The notes: generated by a model not told the origin, from the sequence alone. Shown: positions 13,248 through 30,828, counted from the stretch's first letter. The stretch: 64,000 bases of DNA from Wuchereria bancrofti (GCA_005281725.1 SSBO01000001.1:2340399-2404398), one strand, 5' to 3'. Made by a program: numbers and translations.

Positions 13248-14359
13248 CTCCCAGCAGATTTATTTTAACCAGCAATCTAAAAAACCATTTTTGATGATGA
13301 AGCTAACTACACCAAGAGAATATATATGCCATGGAAAGCATTTCGCCCTGATAGAAATAAAGGAAGAGGCAAAAAAAGAAAAAAATAAAGATAAAAAAAT
13401 TTGGAGGAATAACAAGGTTTTTGCAAAAGATCATAAACTACTGCAGACATAAGGATGATGTAGAACTTAGCTATCCCAAACAGTAGAAAATAGCTATGCA
13501 GTTCCTTTATGGAGTCTTCTCCATGAAAAACCCACATCATTGCTCACTCCACCTAATTAATTACCTCTGCAGATATCTGAAAGGGAAAAGAAGCAATTTA
13601 ACAGAAATAAAGGAAATTTTCGTAAAAAATGAAATGTTAATTAAAAAATTTAAATTCCAAACATTTAATATTCCTGCAGGTATGTTCAACTGCCAATGAA
13701 AGATTGTTTCTCATTTTTCGAACTCACTTCTTTGTTTGCTTGTATCAAATATAACGTTGAGAATCAGAAAGCAGTACAAATCCGTGATGTTATGAATAAT
13801 AAAAAAATACAAAATTTAATGGACATAAAAACATTTTTCACTCCTAATTTCATGAGAACAAAACACAGTGATTCATCATTCTCTTTAGATATTTAAAATA
13901 GGAACTAGGAAAAAGTTACTGTAGTTTACAAAAAACTGTTGAGATTTGCTTAAAAATGCAAAAGTACGAGAGAGATATTCCAAGTGAAATAGAGATGATT
14001 ACAAAAAAGTTTGTTTTTTTCTCCGGGAACTGATTTAACACATGCGGTTGCTTTAAAAAAAATTAAAGACTATATTATATTACAGCAGTCGAGAAATCCA
14101 TTTCATTTGAACCGTCACACAAGATGCTCTCCTAACAAAAATCAAACTTGACAACTTCGAAAAATGACTCCAGGTAAAAAGACTAAACAAAAAACAGCCT
14201 GCACAACGGGTGAACATACAAAAATGCGCTCCTGTCCTATACTACATTCCTAGAAAACCCACGAATGAAAACATCAGTGGCACGAAAAAAAGAACCATAA
14301 TGAGAACTTATTATAAAATTGAACCACCGAAAACTTTTCAAAAAACAAATGCAGAAGTT
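13248..14359. other. Region between set-16 stop and smi-1 start
   Basis: It is expected to contain the set-16 3' UTR and the smi-1 upstream region. Short forward-strand frames (13496-13699, 13696-13896, 14210-14398) lack recognisable motifs and run opposite to the flanking genes, so I treat them as chance. Confidence 0.5.
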
Positions 14360-17300
14360 TCAGTTCATCCATTTTTGGCAATTCGGTGCGCCACATAAAC
14401 AAGGAATTTTATCAGCCGCATCTTCGATATCGAACTGATAATCATATGTTAACTGAAAAGAAGTGAAAATATTGTTTCGCGAATTATTTTACTGAATCCA
14501 AAGGATGAATATCTCACTCGGACAACATTACCAAGAACATCCTTATCAGAAAAAGTGATCCTTTTCAAAATACAGCAAACCGACTTTGTTCAGAACTGGT
14601 ATGAGAGAAACAAACGTTGCGATAAAAGTGCAAAATTTCAAAAAGCTGAAAGCACTTGAATATTTACCTCTTCTCCAGCGCTTATTGGTCTGTTAGCAAT
14701 AATGATAATTTTTTTGTCATCACCACATGGACCCGAATCAACTAAACGTGTACTGCAATTTGGATCACACGAATGATTGATGTATCGTGCTGGACCACCA
14801 GCCATTGTTGCATCAATAAGCCTTTCGTCATCAATACGAAACATGTACACACCACGATTTTGAGCTTCATACTTCTTTTCACGCATTTCGCCAACCTTCA
14901 AGTAGCGTAGACTTAGTGCCTTATGAAACACATGCATCATTGATAAGAATAGCGATGTATATCCTTCAGAATAGCAGAAAACTACAATGTAGGACATTAC
15001 AGGAAAGTAAACTGAAAACAGAAATGAACATGGTCAATTCGCACTCAATCTACAAAATCAACTTTTAAAAACTAACTTCACTACGTATGACTTCGCCTTT
15101 ATATTCGATAATCATGGAATTCATTTCGATATCTCGTGATGCATACAATCCTAATCCTTGAATACGTGAACGAGCTAAATATACAGTATTTTTCCACTCT
15201 TTCTTCATCTTCTGATATTGAGAGTAATAAGCTGTACTCAGTTGTCCGGGTTCCCACCGTCCGCCATAACAATCTAATGTTGTACTACATGAACCGCGTC
15301 CTGCAGACACATCTACGCTGGATAATGAACTGCTACTGCCACGTGCTGTAATTAAGAAGAAATTTAGGTCCTTAAAAATTCAAAAATTAATAACAATAGC
15401 AGAAGTTGCCCATAACTTCAACTACTTTTGTTCATAATTTATGAAGAACAAACTTCTCGTGTCGCGTGAAAGTACATCAGTACTAACGGACGACCGAGCA
15501 GTCGCTGCTGGTGGCTGGTTTCGGCGACGATGTTTGATAAGTGTTCGAAATCGTGGTTCGCATCTAGCGCAGCCACTTGGATTGACCGCTAAAGGTAAGT
15601 CCATCAGAGGAACTCCTCCGTGTTTGAAAGTATAAGTTATGAGTTGGTCCACTCCTGGTAACTGAAATTAGTCAACTCAAAAGACATATCAATATCGTTC
15701 TTTTAAAAGGTTTTAAATTTCGCAGTAAAATTATGCACAAGAAAATTTCCACCCTCACCGACTCCGTCATTTTTGAAACAGCTGCTTCCGTAAGACCAAA
15801 TAAACTGTCTCCAGTAAGATTCGCTGGGAATAAACGCAATAATCCATCATCTTTATCTCGTGTTCTTTCCACTTCCACTAATATATGGTTCCAGGCAGCT
15901 TAAATACGCTTGCACATTTATTTATAAATCAAAAATGTAGAAGAAAATCAACAGTCTTCAGATAAACAGCCATCCAACCTGATGCCGAATTCTCTCGAAT
16001 TTCTTGACCATCCTCGTATGAAATAACAAATTCTGGTGCTGATGATTTATCGCAAATTGTACATTGGTACTGAATACGATCAGTTGCATTAGTTATCGAC
16101 CAAAAAATTCGTTTCACATTGTATCCAATCTAAAAATAATTGAAAAACTTTAAAAACTCAATTTGTGCCCTAGTAAAAAACGTAACTGATTCAATAAAGC
16201 CGAGAAATTCAAACCAACCGGAAATATGTGATCTGAATTATGGAACGCTTTCAACTGTTCTGGAAGCAGCTGTCCAATGTGACTAAATATAAGGCTGCCT
16301 ACTCGAAGGACTAGTCTGTCAGCCTCACTATGAAATAGTTTTGCTATCAACTGATTTTCTTCACGATCAATATAAATACGACGCAGCGCTTTCAAATGGT
16401 CGAGTACCAAGTCATTCCGATAATCGTCATGCTCTTCGCAAATAAAAGTCTAAACATAAGAACAAAATAAAATGATTCAACATTTCAATTAAATGAGAAT
16501 ATAAATAGATCTAAAAATGGGAAGATTCTAAAAAATCACACTTTTTATTTGAAAGATCTCACCTTATCTTTCATGAATTTTCCTCTTGTCGATTTGGCAC
16601 AAAAAATATGAAAGTTCTTTTCACAGTTAAGTTTGTAACACCTTAGTGAAGCACCCATGAGCTGGCAAATTGAACAAATCACATTTGCCGCCCGTCTTAG
16701 TGCATCCTCTACATTTATAAGCGCTCCAGCAGAAGTCTCATAAACCTGTAAAACTTAAGATTTCACAATAACTTTAGAAAAGTTTTAGTTTTATGGATTA
16801 CCACTGATGAAACCAACTTCTTCTGACCACAAGGCACAATTAACGTGCACCCAGGTATTTGCGTCTGCATTCAAAAGTCTCCCACAATCATCTAATGCTC
16901 CATCTCCATGCTGCCCACAAAACGCACACTGCCGTTTGTCTTCGATAGGATCTTTGCAGTGGGAATGTAAAACACTTTGAAGATCGGCAATCAGCTGTTT
17001 CTAAAAAAAATATATATATATTTTTGTAACTTCCTAATGTAGTCTGTTTCCTTCTACAAGTGAAGCTATTTTTCAAATTTGCTTTTTAAATAACTGTTAA
17101 GGTTAATTGTAATTTTAATTGATAGTAACAAGACTCACTGCGACACTCTTAGAAAACTTGAACAGATGTTGAAAACAAGTATGCTAAGAATGATGAAATA
17201 TAATATTTTACCCACCTGACGAGTTTGAACTGATAATTCACGGAAACTTTCTAGAATTGTTGCATCATATTGCATCCACAACTGCCCTTTCCATTTCTTT

Positions 17301-20300
17301 TCTAAAGCCTTTTGAATGTTCTGATCACCCATTAATGACAGCTCTCGAGCTTGAATTATCTATAATGAATTCATTAAGTGTATAGTCTACTATCTTTTAC
17401 ATAATCTCAATATCCGCTTCTCAATATTAGAACCAAGATCGAGAAGCATAGCACTGAAAAAACAAACCTGAATATTGTTCCTTGCATCCGACTCAACACG
17501 ACCGTCACTCAGTGGTGAACACATGTTTGAATTCCCAGGCGATTCTAACTGCCCCTTAAACTGCAGAATGTGTGATGCAAAAAAAGGAAAAAGCAGAACA
17601 GGGAATTATAAATAGCATTTAAGGGATAATACCGATATAAGAATAAAAATTATTCGAATAATGGTAAAGGATAGTTAATTCCCCTAATGTTTCAAAAAAT
17701 CAAGGATACTGTCTAAACTTTTGCACGAATAAGTTCAGCGACGTATAAAAGATATAACTTACTTTTCCAAGATGAAGATATTTGGCAAAATTATCAGCGC
17801 TTGCCTGCCGAAGTTTGGCCAATGTTTCAGCACCAATAAAACGTTCTGCTCTCTAAAATTCAAAACTTAGCCAAATCAAAAAACATAAACAAAACAAAAA
17901 TGGTTCGGAATAAGGGAACAAAAACCGAAAGATCTTCTGGTGATAACGCAGCCTTCGCATTAGCCATGTAATTGTAATAACAATTCATTGAGCAGAACGC
18001 TAACGTTTCATCTTTTGGCTGAAATAAACTATTTTTGATCAAACAGTTCTTGAAATGTGACAACAGTAATTTTTAGAAATTATAAAGAATGAAAATAATT
18101 GTAATTTCTAGAAATTACAAAAAAATGGAACAAAGAAAATAATGCAGCGAACTTCATGATCAACGATTCCAAGTTGGCGAGCTGTTTGTCTTACAGCAGG
18201 CTGATCAGTTAAGGCACCACAGTGACGACAAGTAAAGTCATCAGCCACTGGTGATTCGGTCTTTTGGACTTCACCAAGATCACCTGAAAGAAATCATATT
18301 CATCAGTAAGGAAGAGTTCTACATTTGAATTGAAATCTCTGCTATAGCTCAGCCAAACCTCAGAAAAAGTTTTTCACTTTATTTCCAGTGTTGAAATAAT
18401 ATTCAACTCAATTCTAATTCAGAATTTCTCTCATCGCTTTTTAATCATATCACAAATATTGGAGAGACATTTTGCACATGAAATGGGATGGCATCATTTT
18501 AAAAAAGATTATAGGATTGTTGAAAGGAAATATGACAACTAACGTTTTGAAGGTTCAGGAGTTTGAGGAGGAGTATCAAATTCATAATCTGGTAACTGTT
18601 CCATACCAAGGAGCACCATTAACTGTCTCAAACCAGCTTCAGCATCAAGACTGCCTTCTGAGCCTTCGAATACGATACTGACCTCTACTTTTTTTGGTGA
18701 CTCACGCTTCTGAAATATGTTTGAAACAATCAATGCCTTTTTCGACTAAATATTTCAAAAATCCCATTTCCATATAGTAGTCTGCTACTATCACTACTTT
18801 TCCAATTTTAATAATTGAATTCAATTGAAGACTGAATAACGTGGTGCAGAAATTCTAACATTAAAAATTAATTCAGCTCAAACAACAAAAGTTACAAGTT
18901 TGTCTCCAATTATTTTTCGCTACATCGAAACAATCTCCTATTCGCATCTATTACAATTTTTTTAAATGGATGTTCACAATTTTTCTGAATGGATATTTTA
19001 TTTATAAATAAAAATCTGTAAAACATTTTGAAATTCATACTCTAGAAATTTAACATCGTATGAATGAATAAAGTTTCACAGACCTTGAAAAATGCATGTC
19101 TTGGTGGAGCCTCCGGTACTACCGCTTCAGGTATTCTAGAAATCTGCCGTAAAGGAGGAGAGTCTGAACGACGAACAACCGAAAGCGCTCGCATTTTACT
19201 GACAGGTTTTTCTCTTTCCTGCATCCCTCTTGGAGCTATGCATCTTGTTCTGAAAGTGCATACTTATTTATCAATAAGTAATGAAATCAACTCCAAAACA
19301 TGAGAAAAAAAAATAACCAACCTGTATAAAACCGGCAGCTTTACATCAGCTGCGAAATCAGACATTGTTTGATAAAGTGAAGCTTCATCGAAAGGACACT
19401 GAAAGAGACGCGTATAATAATCGCCCATAAAAGCAAGACGTACATTACCAATTTCGCTCCCTTTAATTGATGGCTTATCTAAAATATAAGAGAATTGAAA
19501 ACGAAATTTCTGAAATCAGTAAGCACAATCTTACAAATATTGTAAGTCAAGTAAAACTAAATCGATATGCAAATCATTCGCAACAAAACTGCCAAGTTGA
19601 TCAACTTGATCGATTAAATAGAATCCAAGGCTCACGTTCAATTATGAGCTTGTACTAAGATTAACGGCAATGAAAAAAAAATTCTACAATGATCTCGCTG
19701 AATTAGATTATACATGTCATTTGCTCATTTTATATTGTACTGAATAAACTTGGTGGATTCCAATTCTTTAAAACAACAGAAACTTTTTGCAGATTTTAGA
19801 CAAACCTATTCGATCTGGTAAATCCGTAATACCAAACATGAAATAAGATGAGCGACCAACACGCGATATGGGTTCAATTGCACTTCGAGGAAGTTGCGGA
19901 CAAAGACGAAGTTGAGTGGAAATCCGTTCCAGCAATAATTCATATTCATTACTATTTCCAACACCAAGCTTCTTCTGCTGAGTACGCTTCTTTTTTGGCT
20001 TTGGAGGGACTGAAAAAGAGGAAGTGATGAATTTACGGCAAAAAATCTTCATGTCTCACAGATTTAATGAAAATTTTAGGATAAATTGGTCGAATAATGA
20101 AAGGATTGTTCAACCAACAACTGCAATCTTTAAATAAACCTACTGTTAAACTCCAGTCCAGAAAAAGAATTTCTTTGTGAGGTATATTCTTTTTTCATTT
20201 GTGATTCTAAAAGTCTTTTCAGCATTCCACTTTTTCGAGCAGCTTCAGCACCTGAAATATATGACTCAGAACAAAATATTGCGAGATAGTTGGTGTTAAT

Positions 20301-23300
20301 TCCAAAAAGAAAAAAATATCGTTACAAATTTTTGAAAAGACGTGTACCATCAACCATAATAACAGCTTGCGTTATCAAGCGATCTACAACGTCATAAATA
20401 TCTCGCTCAAACTGGGTAGTTAGAGTCTCAGCGGCAACATCACCAAGCATTGCTGGTCTTTTACATTCATCATTTCGATCATCGTCACGTCTTTTCCGTT
20501 TTCCCCTTCCACCCCGATACTGCCATTCTGTTGAACTCGATGATCCTGGTCGACCGCTAGGTGGTGTTGGAGAGTCTTTAAAAACATCAAAAATATTTAG
20601 TATTAACTGTGCGCACATTTTAACCTCAACTTTCATTAATAAAAGATTATTGAGATCCTTTCAGTGCAAAATACAAAGAGATGTCATTTCATAAGTTAGT
20701 TGATACATTCCATCCAACTTTAAAACTTTTCATAAATGAACAGAGACAAATTTGCATTAAATCCTGAAAACTAGTGCTTTTAAATAAAAGTTCTGAAAAA
20801 AGAAGACAGTTATACCCGAACATATTTGCGCAGTTTCACTTTTTGTCTCACTTTTTAGAGTTGTACCATAGCCAGAATGATTATATTCAGACATCTGATT
20901 AGCGCCAGACTGATAGGGAGGTCGATAGTTACCCACCATACCAAATGCTGGATATGATGGCGGAGGTCGAATGCCGTTGTTTGGAGACATCATATCATTA
21001 GGTGCAGGAGGTGTATCGCTCTGCAGTTGTTTTGCACGTGTAGCATTTACATGTAGGCCAACAGGTTGTACAACAGGTGTCATTTGTGGAATTAGTTCTG
21101 GTGGTATGTTGTTTTTGACTTCAAAATCACGAACATTCGAAGAATGAAGTTTAATGTCGCGCTTACAATTTTCTAAATCTTTTTGCCGGATCGGTATAGC
21201 ATTGGAAAGTGTTGTGAGTGAATGTCTGCAAAAAATATTGAGAATTGAAAAGTGGAAGCAACTACAAATGAATCATAGAATATGGAACCATACTTATTTT
21301 AATGAACTAAATACAGGTGAAAGCACTCCATTTATGGTGAACTGATATTAATTCGCTTTTCATCCCGTTTCAATCAAAGCTGATAATAAAATGGAACAAT
21401 AGTAATAAGCATACCTGTCGGTTTCGCTCAGCTCAATTTCGATCCGTTGTCCGTGAGCGTCGTACTGCTGATTGTTTTTGTTCAATTGTCTTCTTTTTGC
21501 AGTAAGATTTTTCTTCTGTTTTCGCATCCGAGCCAAATCATTTTCAATCGCCTAAAATTGTGTTCTGCAAGATAGAAAATACTTTCATATCTTGAGAAAA
21601 TCAATCAAATCGAAATCTTTACAGTAGACAAACACGTTAACCCGGCATATAAGATATGTAGCCCAACGATTTTCTGCATAACATTAACAAAAATAAGAAA
21701 ATATTCGTAGTGACGCTACACATACCAACTGATATTTCGCTAATTCATTGCTTCGTTTCTGCAGCAAACTGTAATTATCTAAAACTTCTTTGCTCAAATG
21801 CGCAATTAAAGATTGTGGATTTCTAACAGGTGCTGATCTAGCTTGAGATGCATTGGCAAATGAACCACCTTCCTGAAAGATTATTGATTTTCAAGATGCG
21901 AATGTTGTGACGGTAATGATAATTGAAATTGCTGGCTACTGTCGGCATCCACCTATGTTCATTGCTAGTTTTACGGCAATGGCTTCATTAATTTTAAAGA
22001 GTTAGTTGTTTTATAACAAAAGAACGATCTTTCAGAAATACTTTCCTTATTGAAAGAACTGAAATTGAAAGTACCTGTTCGGAATGATAATAATGTTGTT
22101 GTGCTGCTCCGTAGGGTTGAACTATGGAGACGTCTACGGAACCTACAGACGCATTTTGATTCATCATACATTCACCAGCACCATAAGGCATTGTTGGGAC
22201 TTTGAAACTTTCGTTATATTCTGCCTAAACATGAACAAAGTTCTTTCCGAACATGCAATTTGTAAAATCTGCAAATCCTACAAATCATAATTAAAAGCGT
22301 AGAACAATGTTTCAAAAACAATATAAGTTTTACCTCAGAACGGCAATATCCTGCCATATTCTCTTGTCCTGGAAGCATTCCATATCGATTTGGACCAACA
22401 ATAGCTCGAACAACACCAGTAGGAGTTGATGCCGACGTTGTAATACGTTTTGCCCTAGGCTGCTGAAATGTATTTTTAATAATTAAATAAAGATCAAACA
22501 ATCTATCTAAGCAAGAAATATTCTCACCTTTACTCTATTTGCCCGATTTTCTCTTGCCTTATTTACATACTGTTGTCTACTGCTAGCATCCAGAGATCTC
22601 CACATTCGATGAATGTGTTTCACACGTTCTGGCCATTCTGGGTACTGCTCTTTCCATTGCGGATAATTAATATTCGCATAAAGAACGGCAGCTTTCGTAG
22701 CACGCTCTCCCAATGGTTCATCTTCTTCCCACTTTTCTGTTGCTTGATTCACTCGTTCGGTACAAGTGTCACCCAGCTTAAAATATTATTAAACTTTATG
22801 AGTTACAAACAATAATTTCAGCTTTCAAAACTATCAGAAAAGGGAGATTTTAAAGAAATACCTGACTACTAGATCTGGACTGAGTGTAAATACCGGTTTG
22901 ATTGTAACCAGGCATATGTGCATTTGGACGAATACTTCCCTGAGTTAAATTACTTGTTGAAGCAATGGTAAATCTTCGAGCCTAAACAAGAAAAAAAAAA
23001 GCAATGATTCCATAATGCAGCTCCAAGTAATCTAAAAGCAGTTTGATGATTACTTAACTTTTTTTATAGAAAGTACATAAATAATACCTGTTGCCCTGAA
23101 CAGAAAGTCTGAGATCGCATAGGACCACAATGAGCGGTTATTTGACCATCTTCACTGGGTGGTCCCATTTTATCTGAAATACACATTATAAAATTAACGA
23201 AACTTAAATGCATGGAAGTTTTGCTGAAATAATGGATTTTTAACTTCCTAGCCTATTCTTGATTTTTCTTTTTATCTATACGAAATGCTTCAAATTACAC

Positions 23301-26300
23301 TTCGTCATGTCCTAAGCAAGCACCTATTTAGTGCATACTGCATATCAAAGAAAAAAGTCAAAAGCTGCATTTGGTTAATAAGGACTACATATACTAGTTA
23401 AAAAAATACCACTCAGTGCATTTTCCAATGCTTCATCATCGTCGTCATCTTCATCACCATCCAGCAGTAGTTCATTTAAATCCAAATTATCAAAATCAAT
23501 TTCTTCCATATTGCCAAGAATATCATTCTCTGTTATATTCCCCAAAAGGCTTTCACTTTCACGCAAAGCCTAAAATTCGGATGCGATTTACGTTTAAAAG
23601 CAAACATTTGAAGATTGGAAAAATTTTCCCTTTAACAACAACGACCAAGATCAAAACATTGCTACGATGAATCAGAGTGAGAAAGACTGAGAAAAATCAA
23701 TTGAAAAAATATTTGCTATATATCTTGACATATTAACCTCAGAATCCATTTCGTTCAGTTCACAGGCTTCTTTTTGTTTATCGATGACTAAAGTTGCTTT
23801 TTGATGTTCCACCAAATTCGGTTCATCCACTACAACATCTAACAAACACCTTCCCTCAACTGGCCTCATACCAAAAAAGCTTTCCTGAAAACAAAATTCA
23901 AATTTCACTTTGTTTTCCTAAGCACTGCCATTGTTTTTTTTGTGGTGAATGTTTTATTCATAGCTAAGCATTTCTGCAATACACCAATAATGACTGAATA
24001 TAACAGTGATTCTAATCAAGGCTAACGATTCTAGCATGTAACATAAAGTTAACTAAATCAAAAACATCGAATGTATTGTTCAACTCACCTGAATAACCGG
24101 TGGATAATTGTCCTCCAGCTGTGACCTTCTTGGTTTTCGGAAGCGTTTTATTTTTGGTTTCGCAGAATCCTCTTCCACACCATTCTCGTCTTCCGCATTT
24201 GATAAACGATGTCGAGGTACCTGCTCAAACGATATTAACATAAGTTGAAAAGCAAACTGAAAAAAAAAACAAGGGTAAAAGCCGGTAAGAATACCTTTAC
24301 AAAGAATCCACCAACACCCAATTTCATCACTCGTCGACCTGGACCACCGCTTCTCATTCCTCGACCTCGACCACTCATTCCGAAGCCAGAACTCTCTACA
24401 TCGTCTTCTTCTATTGGTTCTGAAAGCTTTATAAATAAACTTGGTCATAAAGAAGGCTACTGAAACAGCTCACCAGTTTAATTAAAACCACTGAGATGCC
24501 TTTACATCCATTCATTTACAAAAATTCGGAGAAAGATCTAGCAAAGTCTTTAACGCCATTAGCTATTATCTACCCAAGCCAATCAGACTATTAATAATTA
24601 GAACATCTTTATTTTGTTAACAGACTACTTCAACTAATACCCCATACTTGACAACTGCACTTATCTGAAATATTGAAAAGCTTAATTCAGAAAGTTTTAA
24701 TAACATGGAAAAAAATTTTTGAGTTTGAAAGGTCTCAACCTTCAAACGAGTGAGATCGCGGTGCAAAGAAGTATGATGGAAAATCGTAGACAGAATCAGC
24801 AGAGCTGGGATAGCGAAAAAGTGCTCCACCACAGCGTAAATGCAATATTTCGAGTGCACATTTGTTCATCGTCACATTATCGCACACCAAAATGTTGAAA
24901 GCGTCGCCAACTACGTTACCTTGTGGACGACAAAGCGAACAGCGGAAACCATTTTCTGATGCAGTTTCAAACATCTCTTCACCGTACAACTCTTCGCATT
25001 TACCATGTAGCCATCTAAATACGGCTTATCACACATATTAACTTGGTCCATAAACAAGAAAATTCTTTTTTATTTAGAAAAGACTGAGTGAAATCTTAAA
25101 CTAATGAACAACCAAACGTAAAATACTGTTGGAATACCTTGCACAATGCTGACATTTAATGATATTATCACCAATTTCATAAAGTCGCAAACATTTAGGA
25201 CACTTCCGAAGTGTGAAACAGGTTTCACAAAAATTTTGATTATCCGTAACGTTGAATATTTGGTTACCACAACGACGGCAAGCTGAGCACCTAAAAAAGT
25301 CTGGCTAGTTGAAGATTGCTTTATCAACATCTATATGAAAATTTTTTAGAAAGAAAATTTGCCAAATATACCATTTACACCTCCACGGTCCATGTGGAAT
25401 TCGCTCAAGAGGTGGCTCCAAACAATAAATATGGTATGAAATGTCACATTCATCACAGAGAATCAAGTTGGATTCGTCATGTCCATCGCCGCACCCTTCG
25501 CAAACCGTGCAGTCCAAACAGCGCCATCCTCTCCGTACTATTGTGGAATTCAGCTAAAAAAGTTAATATTTCATGCTAAGAAAAACTCAATTTTTCAAAA
25601 AAAAAATTGAAAGGTATCCTGGCTAAGCAGTTCATTTCGTGGTAGCAAGAATGGCATCACGAAAACTAATGCGTGGATCAAATAAAAACTCCTTCGAAGC
25701 AAGTCATCATCTTATATCTCGTTTAATCTGTTGCATTTCGCTACTCAAAAACACACCTTATCATGTAGTCCGACACAGTATGTGTGGTAACTTTGTGAGC
25801 ACGTCACACATGTTACCATCGTTCCTTCCGCATCTTTTCCAATGCTACCACAAATTAAACACAACGGCATTTGTAAGAAGTAAGAATTCTCTGCACACGT
25901 TACAACCACTGTCCTAATATAATCATTTTCTTCCATACGATGCCGAGTATCGTCCATTTCCGAACTGTCCTGATCTGCATCTCGATTTGCCGCTGCCGCA
26001 TTAACCATTGCTAACATTGCTGACGTCTTGCCTCCTCTGTACAAAACATATATTAGTGTTGCTCTCCTAAGCAAAATGAACAACTGTCAGATTCCATGAA
26101 TAACATTTCCATTTTCGAAAACTAGATTTAATAGATAAGAAATTATCGCATTCAAATTTAATATTGTGTACTTGAGAACCACAAACTAAAATATCAAATG
26201 TTGTTTTCTTAGCATCTGACAGAAATACCATCGATACAAATTTGTTTAAAGTGTAACCTTGGTCTACGGCCTCTACCATTCTTATTGCTACCTCTCCCAC

Positions 26301-27531
26301 CTCGTTTTCCTCGGTGCGAATGAGTTACTTCGGTTAAATCATTATTTACTCCAGCAAGTGATCGCGTTCGCGGGGTTATTCCACGACCGCAAGGCTTTTT
26401 TACTCCACCACCACGCGATGTTCGGCTGACGGTGCTAGAATTATCACTTCGTTCTCTTCTGAAAGTGTTCGATCATTATCTTTTCATTACCCTTCCATTT
26501 TTAATCCTAAAAGAATATTGCATTCAATACTCGACTTAAATCTTAATTTAAAATTAACTAGTTGAAACGATTTAAAATCCCAACCTGGAATTGAATCGCA
26601 GGTCATCAACTGTATCGCCAGTATTATTAAACTCGGGAAATGAACCGGGAGAAGCTCTACAGGAAGATATAGGTCCACTTAATGCGGTAGATCCAGATGG
26701 CGACATTGATGGAACTTGCCCTACAACTTCAGTTAACATTAGCATTTAATTTGGTATGAAATTTTCTATCAACAAACTTAACTCATTATATTTCGTCCTA
26801 CTATTATATATTTAACTTAGAAATACTGCTATTAAAGAGGAAATCTTCAAAGATTTTGTGACACGATCTTAATACTACTTCGGTAATACCATGAAGCGGT
26901 TAGTCTGGTAACAATTTTGCCCTATGCACTGCAGAAATCAATTCCAACTGTAAACTGCTACCTGTAGATTGATGAATGTTGAAAAAATCGCCAAAAGTAT
27001 CCAATTGGGATAACGACATCAAAGGGCTGCTTCTGTTAGGTGAATCCATGCAATATGGGTTGTCAAGCGGAATGCTACGTGATGCTTCATCGTGAGTGGA
27101 AATGGAAGTTGGTGATGCCGCAACAGAACTATTCCCAGCTGATATCATCATCGCATCCGCGACCAACGGCGAATTACGGCATGTTGGACAAACATATTCG
27201 GTTTCTATCGTATTTGCATTTAATGAATCGGAGTCACAATCCGAATGCGTAAACCTGCAAGATTAATCCATCTCCTGATATTTATATTTGATAAAGAAAC
27301 AGAGCTGCTTCAGCAGCAATTAGATAGTAACAAATATTGAATCATCTGAAAACATTTTTTGAAAACGGCAAAAGTGCAGCACGACCACACCTTAACTCTT
27401 TCCGTAAGATTTTGAAGTTAAAACCGAAGAAAAGAAGATACTCACTTCCGGCATGAACTGCACGACCGCACGTTGCTAGCTGATATAATTGGGCGAGTAC
27501 AGAGTGCGCAAGTAAGACTTGACGAGTTCAT
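14360..27531 (-). CDS. set-16: MLL3/MLL4-type H3K4 methyltransferase (COMPASS-like)
   Basis: Nuclear histone H3 Lys4 methyltransferase of the Trr/KMT2C/D class, which marks enhancers. I assemble 40 in-frame exons giving 2277 residues: 27446-27531 (ATG), 26962-27254, 26585-26720, 26258-26458, 25757-26036, 25372-25553, 25138-25290, 24740-25014, 24295-24419, 24089-24220, 23738-23884, 23410-23569, 23088-23173, 22862-22981, 22528-22776, 22334-22462, 22075-22224, 21726-21872, 21415-21551, 20816-21225, 20348-20575, 20144-20251, 19806-20009, 19322-19478, 19084-19249, 18544-18709, 18153-18283, 17926-18018, 17763-17852, 17468-17560, 17216-17359, 16818-17000, 16563-16745, 16219-16449, 15979-16129, 15759-15898, 15484-15661, 15077-15345, 14668-14895, 14360-14452 (TGA). 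Domains: zinc finger (about 8-50), PHD cluster (about 300-500, with GWRCLDCTVCEGCG), AT-hook-like RGRRPR, HMG box (about 800-870), extended PHD (about 1750-1850), FYRN/FYRC (about 1900-2020), a WIN-like motif GCARCEP for WDR5, SET with YINHSCDPNC, and post-SET CLCGAPNC. The HMG box plus tandem PHDs separate it from SET1 and MLL1/2. Confidence 0.93.
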
Positions 27532-28134
27532 GTGAATAATGCATGCCAATTAGCACCCCACCATTAAATAAATAATGACCCTAAAATAAGTTCGTCACCA
27601 TAGTCCGATAAGGTAAATCACATATGTACTCGGGAACACAAAAAATGAACAAAACAATTCTACTTACCCAGACAGTACGAGGCTTAAACTACTGCTGATA
27701 TTCCCTTAAAGCATTACCTACGTCCACTGTTATTCTGAAAACTTGTCTCCACAACGTTTTTGCTAGAAACAAAAGCTTATAAGGAAACATGTAACTGACA
27801 AATAATCATAATAGAGTGGTAAAACTTCAAAAAATAAAATACTCGATATCAACTGTTCTGTACTTAACAAAATTCTTCTCTAGAAGAAATTTTGTTAAAG
27901 TCAATAAAACCTTTATTCGAGAAATTTCATACAAAATAAGTGTTTAAAAAGTGCATATTTATTAGCCTCCATAATTCGTCACTTTAAAGATATTTGGAAA
28001 AAGTACAAATTGATAAGTACGTATGGAAAAAGTTCAATCACAGATCTTCAGCAGTAGAAACGTTTTTCAACTATGATAGAAAAGTGTCTTGACAGGTCAC
28101 CAGAAAAAAATGAATGAGAAAAGTCAAAATGAGA
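27532..28134. promoter_or_regulatory. set-16 upstream region / rpt-6 3' flank
   Basis: About 600 bases separate the set-16 start from the rpt-6 stop on the same strand. On the minus strand an acceptor-like TTATTTTAG lies about 50 bases before the set-16 ATG and could be a trans-splice or 5' UTR acceptor. No other element is seen. Confidence 0.4.
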
Positions 28135-30722
<2,588 letters not shown>

Positions 30723-30754
30723 ATTTCCCCTGTCAATTTTGCAGTTATAATTAG

Positions 30755-30760
30755 CTGAAA
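30755..30760 (-). promoter_or_regulatory. Probable trans-splice acceptor before rpt-6
   Basis: Read on the minus strand this is TTTCAG preceded by a T/A-rich stretch, 32 bases upstream of the rpt-6 start and 72 bases downstream of the stop of the preceding ORF. Spacing of about 100 bases between cistrons with an internal spliced-leader acceptor is typical of nematode operons. The leader usage itself is inferred. Confidence 0.55.
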
Positions 30761-30828
30761 TTGATAAATTAACTCAACGGACCGAATATTAATTAAAGAT
30801 GTTGCAAAACATGAAGGCAAAAGAGGCA

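Noticed and set aside
15441..15635. Forward ORF of 64 codons
   Set aside because: Antisense to the set-16 exon containing the WIN-like motif.
16802..16817. Alternative downstream donor for the set-16 extended PHD exon
   Set aside because: It would leave phase 1 and bring a stop at the start of the next exon. The donor at 16816-16817 restores SEE joined to VYETSAGALINVEDAL, as in MLL3.
24245..24463. Pro/Arg-rich forward ORF
   Set aside because: It is the antisense shadow of a set-16 exon (24295-24419), whose frame is fixed by phase continuity.
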